IMG/VR virus record: IMGVR_UViG_3300005914_000045
Location: 1 to 31,821 of that record
DNA: 31,821 nucleotides
Source of the DNA: a virus
Strand: one strand, 5' to 3'
The notes under the pieces were generated by a model that did not search any database, was not told the DNA's origin, and was given only the letters and a program-made list of their open reading frames with translations. The position numbers and the translations under genes are program-made. Positions 7,164 to 15,071 of this stretch are shown in pieces. The stretch's first letter is position 1. Every line of letters starts with the position of its first letter.

Positions 7164-8938
7164 TGGACGACACCACCACTACCAAGCCGTGCCCTGAATG
7201 CCGCAAGGCGGGCAACGACAAGTCGGGTGACAACCTCGTCATGTACCCGGAGGGTCGTGGTGCTCACTGTTTTGCGTGTGGGTACCACGTGTCAGGACAC
7301 AAGCAGGCAGCTGACGTAGCCCCTCCGTCCAAGGGGTTCGATGTAAAGCGCCCGATCATCGGCAAGGTGATCGCCCTGCCGGGCCGTCGCATCGACAAGC
7401 GCACGGCTCACCTGTTCGACTACCGCACCGCCAAGATCGGCAGCAACCTGATCGAGGTGGCCAACTACTACAGCCACGGTGAGCTGCAGGCGCAGCAGCT
7501 GCGGTTCGTGGAGAAGGACGGTGAGCCGTGCAAGAAGTTCGGGTGGCGTGGCAATACCAAGAAGCTGCCGATGTTCGGTCAGCACCTATGGAATGGCAAG
7601 GGTAAGCGCATCGTCATCACGGAGGGGCAGATCGACTGCCTCACTGTGTCCCAGCTATGGGGCAACCGATGGCCGGTGGTCAGCATCCCCAACGGATCGA
7701 ACAACGCAGCTCAGGCGGTACGTCAGAACCTGTCGTTCATCGCAGGGTACGACGAGATCGTTCTGTGCTTCGACATGGACGATGCCGGGACCAAGGCTGC
7801 AAAGGAATGCGCCGAGCTTCTGCCCCCGGGCAGGGTGAAGATCGCCAGCCTGCCGTACAATGACGCGAACGACTGCGTCATCAAGGGGGAGAGCAAGCGA
7901 CTGCTCTCCTGCCTCTACGAGGCCAAGTCGTTCCAGCCTGACGGTGTCATCCCTGCCTCTGAGGTGGGGAAGCGCACCAAGAAGCAGAAGACGTGGACCT
8001 TCCCATGGCGGGGCCTCACCCTGTCCATGGTGGGGCAGCGATCGGGAGAGATCACGCTGTGGGCATCGGGCACCGGCTCGGGCAAGTCCACGGTACTGCG
8101 TGAGATACTGTACCACCACAGGCAGCGTGGCCGCAGGGTGGGCGCAGCCTTCCTTGAAGAGTCTCCCGAGGAGACCATGATGGACCTGATCGGTCTGCGA
8201 CTGGAAGCTCCTGTGCGGCAGGCTGACGCCAGCAAAGAGATCAACGAGATCCTAGCCCAAGAGGGAGAGGAACCGATCGACTTCGGTATCGACGTGAGCT
8301 ACACGGAGGAGGACTACGACGAAGCGGACTCCTTCTTCCGTGACGGCCCGCTGTTCTTCTACGATCACTGCGGGACCAACGACTTCAACACCCTGATGGC
8401 TCGTATCGAGTACATGGTGGTGGCCCTGCAGTGCGAAGTCATCATCATCGACCACATCACCGCAGTCATCGCCGGCATGGACCGGACTGGCTCGGAGAGG
8501 GAGATGATCGACAGCGTGATGAAGCAGTTCAGATCGCTGGTCGAGCGCACGGGTGTGCACATCGACATCGTCAGCCAGCTGAACAGGCTGGACGGCAAGG
8601 CCGCGGAGGAGGGAGGGCGCATCACGCTCAACAACCTCCGTGGATCAGGTTCGCTAGGTTCGGTGCCCAACAGTGTCATCGCAATCGAGCGCAACCAGCA
8701 AGCAGATGACCCCCGAGAGCGCAACATCATCAAGGTGCGTACGCTCAAGGGCCGGTTCGTGGGTAAGACAGGTGTGGCCTCCTTGTTGGAGTTCGACCCT
8801 GACACCCGACGACTAGTAGAAACCGATTGGAGACCAGATGAGTCAGCAGGATTCGAACCAGAAGAAGAGCCCGCCGAAGACGACGCAGTCCCCTCAGTCG
8901 ACGAACTCTTCCGGGGAGGGCCAGCCAGTGCAGCTTGA
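7160..8938 (+). CDS. Bifunctional DNA primase-helicase (T7 gp4-like)
   Basis: It unwinds the fork 5' to 3' as a hexamer and lays RNA primers. The length is 592 aa against 566 in T7. In order: a zinc ribbon (C11, C14, C37, C40) for template recognition; a TOPRIM domain with ITEGQID (E155) and FDMDDAG (D205, D207, D208); then a RecA/DnaB-like helicase with Walker A GTGSGKS (K309), EESPEE, Walker B VIIID (D431), the DIVSQLNR segment and LRGSGSLGS. KGRFVGKTG aligns with the arginine-finger region of T7 gp4. The C-terminus is acidic (FEPEEEPAEDDAVPS), as needed in T7 to bind polymerase. ATG 7160 and ATG 7163 are both possible starts; 7163 has better spacing from GAGAGG. Its 3' end is overprinted by the next ORF. 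Confidence 0.97.
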   Translation: MMDDTTTTKPCPECRKAGNDKSGDNLVMYPEGRGAHCFACGYHVSGHKQAADVAPPSKGFDVKRPIIGKVIALPGRRIDKRTAHLFDYRTAKIGSNLIEVANYYSHGELQAQQLRFVEKDGEPCKKFGWRGNTKKLPMFGQHLWNGKGKRIVITEGQIDCLTVSQLWGNRWPVVSIPNGSNNAAQAVRQNLSFIAGYDEIVLCFDMDDAGTKAAKECAELLPPGRVKIASLPYNDANDCVIKGESKRLLSCLYEAKSFQPDGVIPASEVGKRTKKQKTWTFPWRGLTLSMVGQRSGEITLWASGTGSGKSTVLREILYHHRQRGRRVGAAFLEESPEETMMDLIGLRLEAPVRQADASKEINEILAQEGEEPIDFGIDVSYTEEDYDEADSFFRDGPLFFYDHCGTNDFNTLMARIEYMVVALQCEVIIIDHITAVIAGMDRTGSEREMIDSVMKQFRSLVERTGVHIDIVSQLNRLDGKAAEEGGRITLNNLRGSGSLGSVPNSVIAIERNQQADDPRERNIIKVRTLKGRFVGKTGVASLLEFDPDTRRLVETDWRPDESAGFEPEEEPAEDDAVPSVDELFRGGPASAA

Positions 8939-9095
8939 GTTTGTCTTCCCGGTGGACCGGGCGCCGAAGTCTCACTCTGTCGGTCAGTTCGACGAGCGAC
9001 ATACCGCTGCGCAGGTACGCCACCTGACCAACGCCGTGTCTGAGCTGCAGACCACCGTACTCGCGCTGCTCAACGCACGGGCTAGCCGCGGCTGA
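8838..9095 (+). CDS. Overprinted 85-aa hypothetical protein
   Basis: ATG 8838 follows TTGGAGACCAG, a good ribosome-binding site, and lies in the +1 frame inside the acidic tail of the primase-helicase gene, overlapping it by 101 bases. The N-terminal half is Ser/Gln/Lys/Pro-rich and looks disordered (NQKKSPPKTTQSPQS). The C-terminal half, outside the overlap, is a likely amphipathic helix or coiled coil (AAQVRHLTNAVSELQTTVLALL). TGA overlaps the DNA polymerase ATG (TGATG at 9093-9097). T7 also places small genes between gp4 and gp5. Function is unknown. A role at the replisome is possible from position only. Confidence 0.7.
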   Translation: MSQQDSNQKKSPPKTTQSPQSTNSSGEGQPVQLEFVFPVDRAPKSHSVGQFDERHTAAQVRHLTNAVSELQTTVLALLNARASRG

Positions 9096-11017
9096 TGCGC
9101 GCCTACACGTTTGACATAGAGGGCGACAACCTCGGCCGGATACGCCTGAAGAAGGGTGTGCTTGAGCCGCGCTTCACGAAGGTGCACCTGCTGTCCATGC
9201 AGGACATGGCCACCAAGGAGGTGTTCACCTATCGTCAGAACGACGAGGAGGACACCATCCAAGAGGGGTGGGATCGGCTGTGCGAGGCCGACGTAGTCAT
9301 CGGGCACAACGTGTTCGATTACGACCTGCCAGTCATGCGTGAGCTGTACGGTGGTGAGGTCAAGGGACGTGTGGTGGACACCTTGGTGTGTGCCCGAGTA
9401 CTGTGGCCTGACCCGCAGAACCACCCGCACGGTGGCAACAACCTCTACCGCCTGTCCGTCGCATCGGGCAGTAAGAACGTCAAGATCGGATACGAGGGAG
9501 GCTTCGATGAGTGGTCCCAAGAGATGGAGGACTACTGTGTTGGGGATGTCAAGGCCACACGCGACGTGTACCGTTGGATGCTGCCGATGCTGCGCCCGTA
9601 CGCCACGGCGCTGCGCCTTGAACACCGTGTCGCAGAGATCATCGCTGACCAATGCTGTCGCGGTGTGTGCATTGACATGGACCTTGCTCGCACCTTCCTT
9701 CGTGAGCTGGATAGCATCGTCGCTGGGATCGGGGACAGCCTAGACACCCTGTTCCCACCCATCACTGCGACTGTTGAGCTACCCAAGAAGTGCTGGTGGC
9801 AGGACCCAACGAGTGGGGAGCTGTACGCCACCAAGAAGGAGGCCCCACGCGATGTCGTCAAGCGCCTTGTACAGGGCCCGAAGCGAACGAAGGAGGTCAC
9901 CACCTTCTTCAACCCGGGAAGCCGGGAGATGGTGGCTCAGCGGCTGGGTGACAAGTACGGGTGGCTGCCCGGCATCACCGACAAGGGCAATGTGTCTGTG
10001 ACCGAGCAGTCGCTGCTTGCCACGGACTACCCCGAGGCCCATGCCGTGGCCAAGTACAACATGGCCAGGAAGAGGATGACGCAGCTCACCGACTGGCTCA
10101 CCCGAGCTGAGCAGGCACCACTCAACGACCAGCTTGGTGTGCTGTACCCGTCCATCAACCCGCACGCCACGCCAACGGCTCGCATGTCGCACTCGCAGCC
10201 CAATCAGACAGCGTGCCCTCGCGTGCTGTCCAACGATGACGGACCCATCCTAGGGTACCTTGGTCGCTGGGGCTACGAGATGCGCAGCATGTGGAAGCCA
10301 AGGCCCGGCATGGTCATGATCGGTGGGGATGCCAGTGGTATCGACCTTCGGGCTATGGCGAGCTACCTGTCGAGGTGGGACGACGGGCTGTACATCGAGC
10401 ACATCCTGTCGGGTGACATTCACACGATCAACCAGAAGGCTGGCGGTCTGGACACCCGACCGCAGGGGAAGGAAACTAGCTACGCCTTCTTCTACGGCTC
10501 CGGCAACGAGACGCTGGGTGACACCATCATGCACCACAGCTCACTGTCGCCCGAGCAGCGCAAGCAGTACGCAGGCAAGAAGATGTCCGACATCGGGGCC
10601 AAGTACAAGCGCACGTTCAAGCTCAAGACCAAGGGGTTCTCTCAGTTCCTGAACTGGTGCAAGGCTGTGGCCCGTAGCAAGGGGTTCATGCGCTTGCCTG
10701 ACGGACGCCGCGGACCTGTGCGCAAGGAGTACGCGGCCCTGAACACCCTCGTGCAGGGTACGGCGGGTATCGTCATGAAGCTGGCCCTCGTGCTGCTGCA
10801 TGACGCGCTGATCGAGTCCGGGCTGGTCAAGAACGTGGACTTCGCGTTCCTGCTGAACGCCCATGATGAGATGCAGCTGGAAGGCAGGCCAGAGCACGCC
10901 GAGTTCATCGGCCGTACGCTGGTGTGGGCCATCGAGGAGGCAGGGAAGCGCCTCAAGCTGAAGTGCCCGATGACGGGCGAGTACAAGGTCGGCTCATCGT
11001 GGGCCGATACACACTGA
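9095..11017 (+). CDS. Family A DNA polymerase with 3'-5' exonuclease (T7 gp5-like)
   Basis: This is the replicative polymerase, 640 aa against 704 in T7. The exonuclease domain has DIE (D7, E9), GHNVFDYD (D77) and YCVGDVKATRD (D151). The polymerase domain has motif A GGDASGIDLR (D412), motif B with R455, K459, Y463 and Y467 (GKETSYAFFYG) and motif C AHDEM (H590, D591). Tyr463 aligns with T7 Tyr526, the residue that lets T7 polymerase accept dideoxynucleotides. D417 stands where T7 has Glu480, the ribose steric gate. Much of the missing length lies before FFNPGSRE, the area that in T7 carries the thioredoxin-binding loop, so that loop may be reduced. The start overlaps the previous stop and has little Shine-Dalgarno, which suggests translational coupling. 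Confidence 0.97.
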   Translation: MRAYTFDIEGDNLGRIRLKKGVLEPRFTKVHLLSMQDMATKEVFTYRQNDEEDTIQEGWDRLCEADVVIGHNVFDYDLPVMRELYGGEVKGRVVDTLVCARVLWPDPQNHPHGGNNLYRLSVASGSKNVKIGYEGGFDEWSQEMEDYCVGDVKATRDVYRWMLPMLRPYATALRLEHRVAEIIADQCCRGVCIDMDLARTFLRELDSIVAGIGDSLDTLFPPITATVELPKKCWWQDPTSGELYATKKEAPRDVVKRLVQGPKRTKEVTTFFNPGSREMVAQRLGDKYGWLPGITDKGNVSVTEQSLLATDYPEAHAVAKYNMARKRMTQLTDWLTRAEQAPLNDQLGVLYPSINPHATPTARMSHSQPNQTACPRVLSNDDGPILGYLGRWGYEMRSMWKPRPGMVMIGGDASGIDLRAMASYLSRWDDGLYIEHILSGDIHTINQKAGGLDTRPQGKETSYAFFYGSGNETLGDTIMHHSSLSPEQRKQYAGKKMSDIGAKYKRTFKLKTKGFSQFLNWCKAVARSKGFMRLPDGRRGPVRKEYAALNTLVQGTAGIVMKLALVLLHDALIESGLVKNVDFAFLLNAHDEMQLEGRPEHAEFIGRTLVWAIEEAGKRLKLKCPMTGEYKVGSSWADTH

Positions 11018-11028
11018 TGGAGAGACAC

Positions 11029-11646
11029 ATGCTTCGAATCATTGCATTCGCAGGGCACGGACGAGCCGGCAAGAGCATCGCTGCTGAGTACGCCGCCAAG
11101 TGGCTGTATAATGCCGGCTACGTACCGCACCCTAGCAGCTTCGCTGGCCCGCTGAAGGAGGCAGTCCACAGCTTGGGCGCCACCAAGGCCGATCAGCCCG
11201 AGCTGTACCGCAAGCTGTGCCAGTGCGTCGGGTCGAGACTGCGTGACCGCAGCTTTGTGCCCGGGGTGACTGGGACCGACTACTGGGTAGACCGGATGGA
11301 GTTCCTGTACCAACAGATCGACGCCATGGCCGGGGGAGACCGGCTGATGGTGATCGACGACCTACGGTACGCCAACGAGGTTCAGTGGGTCCTGTCTCAC
11401 GGGGGCCTCACCGTCTACCTTGACGCCGGCCGTAGGCTGGAGCTGAACCCGAAGCGTCGTCCTTCCACAGGTTGGAGGGCCGACCCAAGCGAGGACTTGG
11501 CGTGGGACTATGATGGCGGATACTGCGACGAGATGTTCGACACCGCGCTGACCAACAACGGAACTCTGAGCGAGCTGGAGATCAGCGTGCGTTCCCGGAT
11601 AACTGCGTACCTCCCATCGCTGCCGCTCAAGAGGGAGACCGAGTGA
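11029..11646 (+). CDS. Deoxynucleoside monophosphate kinase-like P-loop protein
   Basis: The product is 205 aa. The P-loop GHGRAGKS spans G9 to S16 (FAGHGRAGKSIAAEYAA), and later MVIDDLRYANEVQWV resembles the LID/Walker B area of phage dNMP kinases, which read DxRxxNE. The likely reaction is phosphorylation of dNMPs from host DNA breakdown to dNDPs with ATP, feeding the polymerase. I chose ATG 11029 because GGAGAG lies just before it; ATG 11017, inside the end of the polymerase gene, is an alternative giving four more residues. The gene lies between polymerase and the 5'-3' exonuclease, whose products could be its substrate. Specificity for particular bases cannot be read from the sequence. 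Confidence 0.85.
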   Translation: MLRIIAFAGHGRAGKSIAAEYAAKWLYNAGYVPHPSSFAGPLKEAVHSLGATKADQPELYRKLCQCVGSRLRDRSFVPGVTGTDYWVDRMEFLYQQIDAMAGGDRLMVIDDLRYANEVQWVLSHGGLTVYLDAGRRLELNPKRRPSTGWRADPSEDLAWDYDGGYCDEMFDTALTNNGTLSELEISVRSRITAYLPSLPLKRETE

Positions 11647-12395
11647 TGGGTGACCTACACGAGTACCACACCAAGCGCACTGCGCTGATCGACGCCGACT
11701 ACATCGCGTACCAGTCGGCGGCGTGGGCACACAGCCACCAGAAGGATCTTCAGGAACTGGATGACCGACTGATGGAGACCCTCGGGCTGTGGGTGGACAT
11801 GGCCTGCGCCACCAACGCCTTCCTGTTCTTCTCCTGCTCACGCGGTGACAACTTCCGGCGTGACCTGTACCCCCCGTACAAGGCTCACCGTGAATCTGTC
11901 GGGCCGCCGATGCTGGCAGCTGCGCACAAGATGCTGCAGGGCACCGAGTTCCGTTGGTTCAAGCTGGACAACGTGGAGGCCGACGACCTGATCGGTATTG
12001 CCATGACCAACGACAAGGTCGACAACCCGGTGTGCGTTACGCGGGACAAGGACCTGCTCCAGATCCCGGGGTGGCACCTGAATCCGTTCACGCAGGACTT
12101 CCCGTCTTACGTTTCCCCGGATGACGCCGACCGACTGTTCTACACTCAGTGGTTGACGGGTGACTCTGTCGACGGGTTCCCGGGGATCAAGGGCGTCGGG
12201 CCGGCGAAGGCGCAGAAGCTGCTGGAGCGACACACACTGCCATCGCAGATGCGGCTGGCCGTGTTCGAAGCTTACGACAAGGCAGGCATCAGCGAAGATG
12301 ACGCGCTCGTACAGGCGCGGTGCGCTCGCATCCTCCGCGCAGAGGACTGGGACAGCGCGAAGCAAGAGCCGATCCTATGGGGAGCAACAACGTGA
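11646..12395 (+). CDS. 5'-3' exonuclease, FEN family (T7 gp6-like)
   Basis: The length is 249 aa. Metal-site motifs of the flap endonuclease/5' exonuclease family appear in order: LIDADYI (D16, D18), VEADDLIG (E111, D113, D114), TRDKD (D134, D136) and GDSVDGFPG (D173, D176). The last leads into the helix-3-turn-helix IKGVGPAKAQKLL that grips DNA. It would remove RNA primers, degrade host DNA and generate ends for recombination. ATG 11646 overlaps the previous stop (GTGATG); GTG 11643 is an alternative. The 3' end overlaps the next GTG start. Location after the polymerase is as in T7 gene 6. Confidence 0.95.
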   Translation: MGDLHEYHTKRTALIDADYIAYQSAAWAHSHQKDLQELDDRLMETLGLWVDMACATNAFLFFSCSRGDNFRRDLYPPYKAHRESVGPPMLAAAHKMLQGTEFRWFKLDNVEADDLIGIAMTNDKVDNPVCVTRDKDLLQIPGWHLNPFTQDFPSYVSPDDADRLFYTQWLTGDSVDGFPGIKGVGPAKAQKLLERHTLPSQMRLAVFEAYDKAGISEDDALVQARCARILRAEDWDSAKQEPILWGATT

Positions 12396-12886
12396 AATTG
12401 GGGTTATGTGAACAAGCGCACGATGTTAGCCTCCTGTTCGTGGGTCCCATGAGGACCACGCCAAGACCTATCAGGTGGACTCAGAGGCGCTACGCCCACG
12501 TCTACCCCTCCGTCTACGGGATGTATCGCATATCCGTCGATAGCGGCCGAGACACCCAGTGGGTGAACTGGGAGACGATGGCCAGACTGCTGCTGAAGGG
12601 GGGCGATCCGCCCTGTGTGGTGGCCCGGACCACTGAGGAGTCCATGACCGCCCACTGCAACGCGCGCCGTGTCCTAGGGCACAGCGAGTCGGTCTCCGTG
12701 GAGCGCTGGACTACCTATCTTGACATCCTCATGCCATGGGTGGACATCCGCCCGAACAACTGCGTGAGGGTGGCCCGATCGGTGGCCCTGAGCTACATGC
12801 CGAACGCCAACCTAACAGCCAAGACCCCCGCCGGGCTCCTCAAGGAGCTGGAGGGCCGGGGGTGGCGGATCGGGGCCCAACCATGA
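12392..12886 (+). CDS. Hypothetical protein, 164 aa
   Basis: I do not recognise this protein. It is Arg- and Trp-containing, with no membrane segment. RTTPRPIRWTQRRYAHVYPSVYG, then MYRISVDSGRDTQWVNWETMARLLLKGG, look like alternating strands and helices. The C-terminus AGLLKELEGRGWRIG resembles a short helix-strand unit. GTG 12392 gives a GTGA overlap with the exonuclease stop and has GGGAGC upstream; ATG 12377 (five codons earlier) is also possible. It ends with an ATGA overlap onto the next gene. It lies between the replication and structural blocks. The frame upstream of 12377 shadows the exonuclease. Confidence 0.65.
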   Translation: MKLGLCEQAHDVSLLFVGPMRTTPRPIRWTQRRYAHVYPSVYGMYRISVDSGRDTQWVNWETMARLLLKGGDPPCVVARTTEESMTAHCNARRVLGHSESVSVERWTTYLDILMPWVDIRPNNCVRVARSVALSYMPNANLTAKTPAGLLKELEGRGWRIGAQP

Positions 12887-13158
12887 GCGTCGGAAATCTC
12901 CCATTCGTCTCGACCGAGCTGGTCGAGTACCTTGAGACCATCTTCCCGGGGCGCCACCCGGACGTTCTGTCCATGCCACAGCCAGAACAAGCCATCCTCC
13001 ACGTAGCCGCAGAGCAAGGGCGTCGGGAGGTCATGAACCGACTCCGCTCTATGCACGAGTCGCACCACCCGAACCATACCCGAGCCCCGAAGGAACCGAA
13101 ACGTGGACAACCAAGAGCTGCAACATCCAGCTGGGGGCCTGCCGGCGCCCCACCCTGA
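12883..13158 (+). CDS. Small conserved phage protein upstream of portal, 91 aa
   Basis: The N-terminal half FVSTELVEYLETIFPGRHPDVLSMPQPEQAILHVAAEQGRREVM follows a pattern I have seen in small ORFs near the portal gene of T7-like cyanophages and pelagiphages: PxVSxxLVxYLExxFPxxxP, then an aliphatic helix ending in a query GQRxVV. That resemblance is from memory. The C-terminal third is low-complexity and basic (SHHPNHTRAPKEPKRGQPR). It starts at ATG 12883 inside the previous stop and overlaps the following gene by 56 bases. It could be a virion or head-tail assembly component. Function is not established. Confidence 0.65.
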   Translation: MSVGNLPFVSTELVEYLETIFPGRHPDVLSMPQPEQAILHVAAEQGRREVMNRLRSMHESHHPNHTRAPKEPKRGQPRAATSSWGPAGAPP

Positions 13159-13495
13159 TGAGGCTCTGATCGAGAGCCAGAACGCCCGCCGCCTCGGCCG
13201 TCGCCGCCAAGCTGCGGCACTCGCGCTGGAGGTGGACCGTGTCGACGGATCCGATCTCGACCGATTCGGTGAACGCCGCGTCGTCGGTGGCACCTTCGAA
13301 TCCCTGCAGGCTGTGCCTGAGCGAGAAGTAGCCCAGAACACGCAGCTGAGTATGGCTGACATCATGCAGTTCCTCAGTGGGCTGTCATTCGACCCCTCAC
13401 AGGAGACGCTGGGGCTGACTCAGTTCCAGTCATCGTTCGGCCCGAACATCCTCGGCCTGAACACGTCCGGCCTTGACCAAGGAGGCAGCCCGTGA
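13103..13495 (+). CDS. Putative structural/assembly protein upstream of portal, 130 aa
   Basis: The start is GTG 13103, nine bases after AAGGA, inside the preceding gene. The N-terminus is Pro/Ala- and Arg-rich (ARRLGRRRQAAALALEVDR), and the C-terminus is Gly/Ser/Leu-rich and probably flexible (LGLTQFQSSFGPNILGLNTSGL). Its position immediately before the portal gene matches T7 gene 7.3, which encodes a small tail assembly protein, but I see no sequence match to that protein. It ends with a GTGA overlap onto portal. The overlap with both neighbours and low complexity make the exact role uncertain. Confidence 0.6.
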   Translation: MDNQELQHPAGGLPAPHPDEALIESQNARRLGRRRQAAALALEVDRVDGSDLDRFGERRVVGGTFESLQAVPEREVAQNTQLSMADIMQFLSGLSFDPSQETLGLTQFQSSFGPNILGLNTSGLDQGGSP

Positions 13496-15060
13496 GTGAC
13501 CCCATGACCATCGCCAAGCGGTTTCAGGCTCTGGACACCGACAGGCAGACAGCACTGGCCCGGAAGCGCGAGCACGCTCGCATGACCATGCCAACGCTGC
13601 TACCCCCGGCGGGGCATACCGTGCACACTCTGCTCGATGTGCCCTACTCGTCCGTCCCGGCCGAAGGGGCCAGCTCCCTCGCCAGCCGCATCACCTCCAT
13701 GGTGTGGCCGACGACCGGGCAGGCGGTGTTCGAAGCCGAGCTGACCCAAGCCTTCGACCCGGGGGGCCGAGACGACACCGAGCTGAGCGCCAGCTTCCAA
13801 CGGTTCGAACAGCTCGTCATGAGTGTGCTCGCCCCGACCAACCTACGCGCCACGACGTTCCTGTCGTACCAGCACGAGGTGGTTGTCGGTGACTCGCTGA
13901 TGCACATGGATGACGACTTCCACTTCCGCATGTTCCGTGCCGACCAGTTCGTGGTGCGGCGCAAGCATGAGGGAGACTGGCAGGAGATCCTCCTCGTCGA
14001 GGCCGTGCTTCCCGAGTGGGAGCCAGAGCTTGCTCTGCCCAATTCTGGTCCGGGCCCTGTGCAGGCTCCAAAGTACACGTCGTTCCCCTCCTCGCCGCAA
14101 GGTGAGAAGTGGGAGTACCTGTACACCGCGATCACCAAGGACCCGAAGACGGGTGAAGTCACTGTGGTGCAGGAGCACCGCGACCGAGAGGTCGGACGCA
14201 AGCAGTTCAAGACCAGCCCGTACTTCCCCGGCCGCTGGGGCGCCATCGCAGGGGAGCCTTACGGCATCTCCCTCGTGGAGTCCATCTTCGGGGACATCCG
14301 TGCCCTGTCGATGCTGAGCAAGTCGCTCTACGACCTGTCCGCACTCGTGTCCGAGCACCGCTGGGGTGTCAACACTGCCGGTATCACCGAGCTGCAGGAC
14401 ATGCTCGACTCCGTCAACGGCGGAGCGGTCCCAGCTGCACCGGGAGACATCTTCCCGCTGCAGTTCGCGTCCAGTCAGGCGCTGTCGGCCCTGTTCGCCA
14501 CGGTACAACACCGTGAGCAGCTGGTCGGCCGACGCTTCCTGATGAACAGCGCCGTGCAGCCGACAGGCGAGCGCGTCACTGCCCGTCAGGTGTCCATTCT
14601 GGCCCAAGAGCTGGAGGGCATGCTAGGTGGGGTGCTGTCGATCGCCGCGCGCGACAAGCAGGAGCCCGTCATCAAGCGTGTCATCTCCGTGATGGCCGAC
14701 AAGGACATGATCCCCTCCGAGATCAGGGACCAGATCCTCGATCCGGCCGGGTTCGTCAAGCTGCGCATCCGTGCGGGTCTTGAGATCCTGAACCGCGAGG
14801 TCGAGCGCGAGAAGCTCGACTCCATGGTGGTCAACATGCGCAACCTGCCGCCCGAAGCCTTCGAAGGTGTCATCTGGCCCGCCGTCATGCGGGACTGGTG
14901 GCAGTCGCAGGGTATGGAGACCAAGGGTCGCATCATGTCCGAGGAAGAGCTGGCCCAGAAGCGGCAAGCAGAGCAGCAGCAGGCCATGCAGGCCCAAGCA
15001 CAACAGGCAGCGCTAGGTGCCGCCCAAGCAAGAGCAAGTCAGCCGCCTCCGGCTGAATGA
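13492..15060 (+). CDS. Portal (head-tail connector) protein (T7 gp8-like)
   Basis: It forms the dodecameric ring at the capsid vertex through which DNA is packaged and ejected. It has 522 aa against 536 in T7. The N-terminus DRQTALARKREHARMTMPTLLPP followed by SSVPAEGASSLASRITSMVWP is the standard start of podoviral connectors of this group. EPYGISLVESIFGDIRALSMLSKSL and SAVQPTGERVTARQVSILAQELEGMLGG are further conserved helical blocks, the latter in the wing/crown region. The C-terminal 40 residues are Gln/Ala-rich and likely coiled or disordered. GTG 13492 overlaps the previous stop. It directly precedes the scaffold gene, as expected. Confidence 0.96.
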   Translation: MSDPMTIAKRFQALDTDRQTALARKREHARMTMPTLLPPAGHTVHTLLDVPYSSVPAEGASSLASRITSMVWPTTGQAVFEAELTQAFDPGGRDDTELSASFQRFEQLVMSVLAPTNLRATTFLSYQHEVVVGDSLMHMDDDFHFRMFRADQFVVRRKHEGDWQEILLVEAVLPEWEPELALPNSGPGPVQAPKYTSFPSSPQGEKWEYLYTAITKDPKTGEVTVVQEHRDREVGRKQFKTSPYFPGRWGAIAGEPYGISLVESIFGDIRALSMLSKSLYDLSALVSEHRWGVNTAGITELQDMLDSVNGGAVPAAPGDIFPLQFASSQALSALFATVQHREQLVGRRFLMNSAVQPTGERVTARQVSILAQELEGMLGGVLSIAARDKQEPVIKRVISVMADKDMIPSEIRDQILDPAGFVKLRIRAGLEILNREVEREKLDSMVVNMRNLPPEAFEGVIWPAVMRDWWQSQGMETKGRIMSEEELAQKRQAEQQQAMQAQAQQAALGAAQARASQPPPAE

Positions 15061-15071
15061 GGAGAGAGACT

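Noticed and set aside
11107-11112. TATAAT, a sigma-70 -10 box match
   Set aside because: It lies inside the dNMP-kinase-like coding sequence with no convincing -35 box at the right distance.
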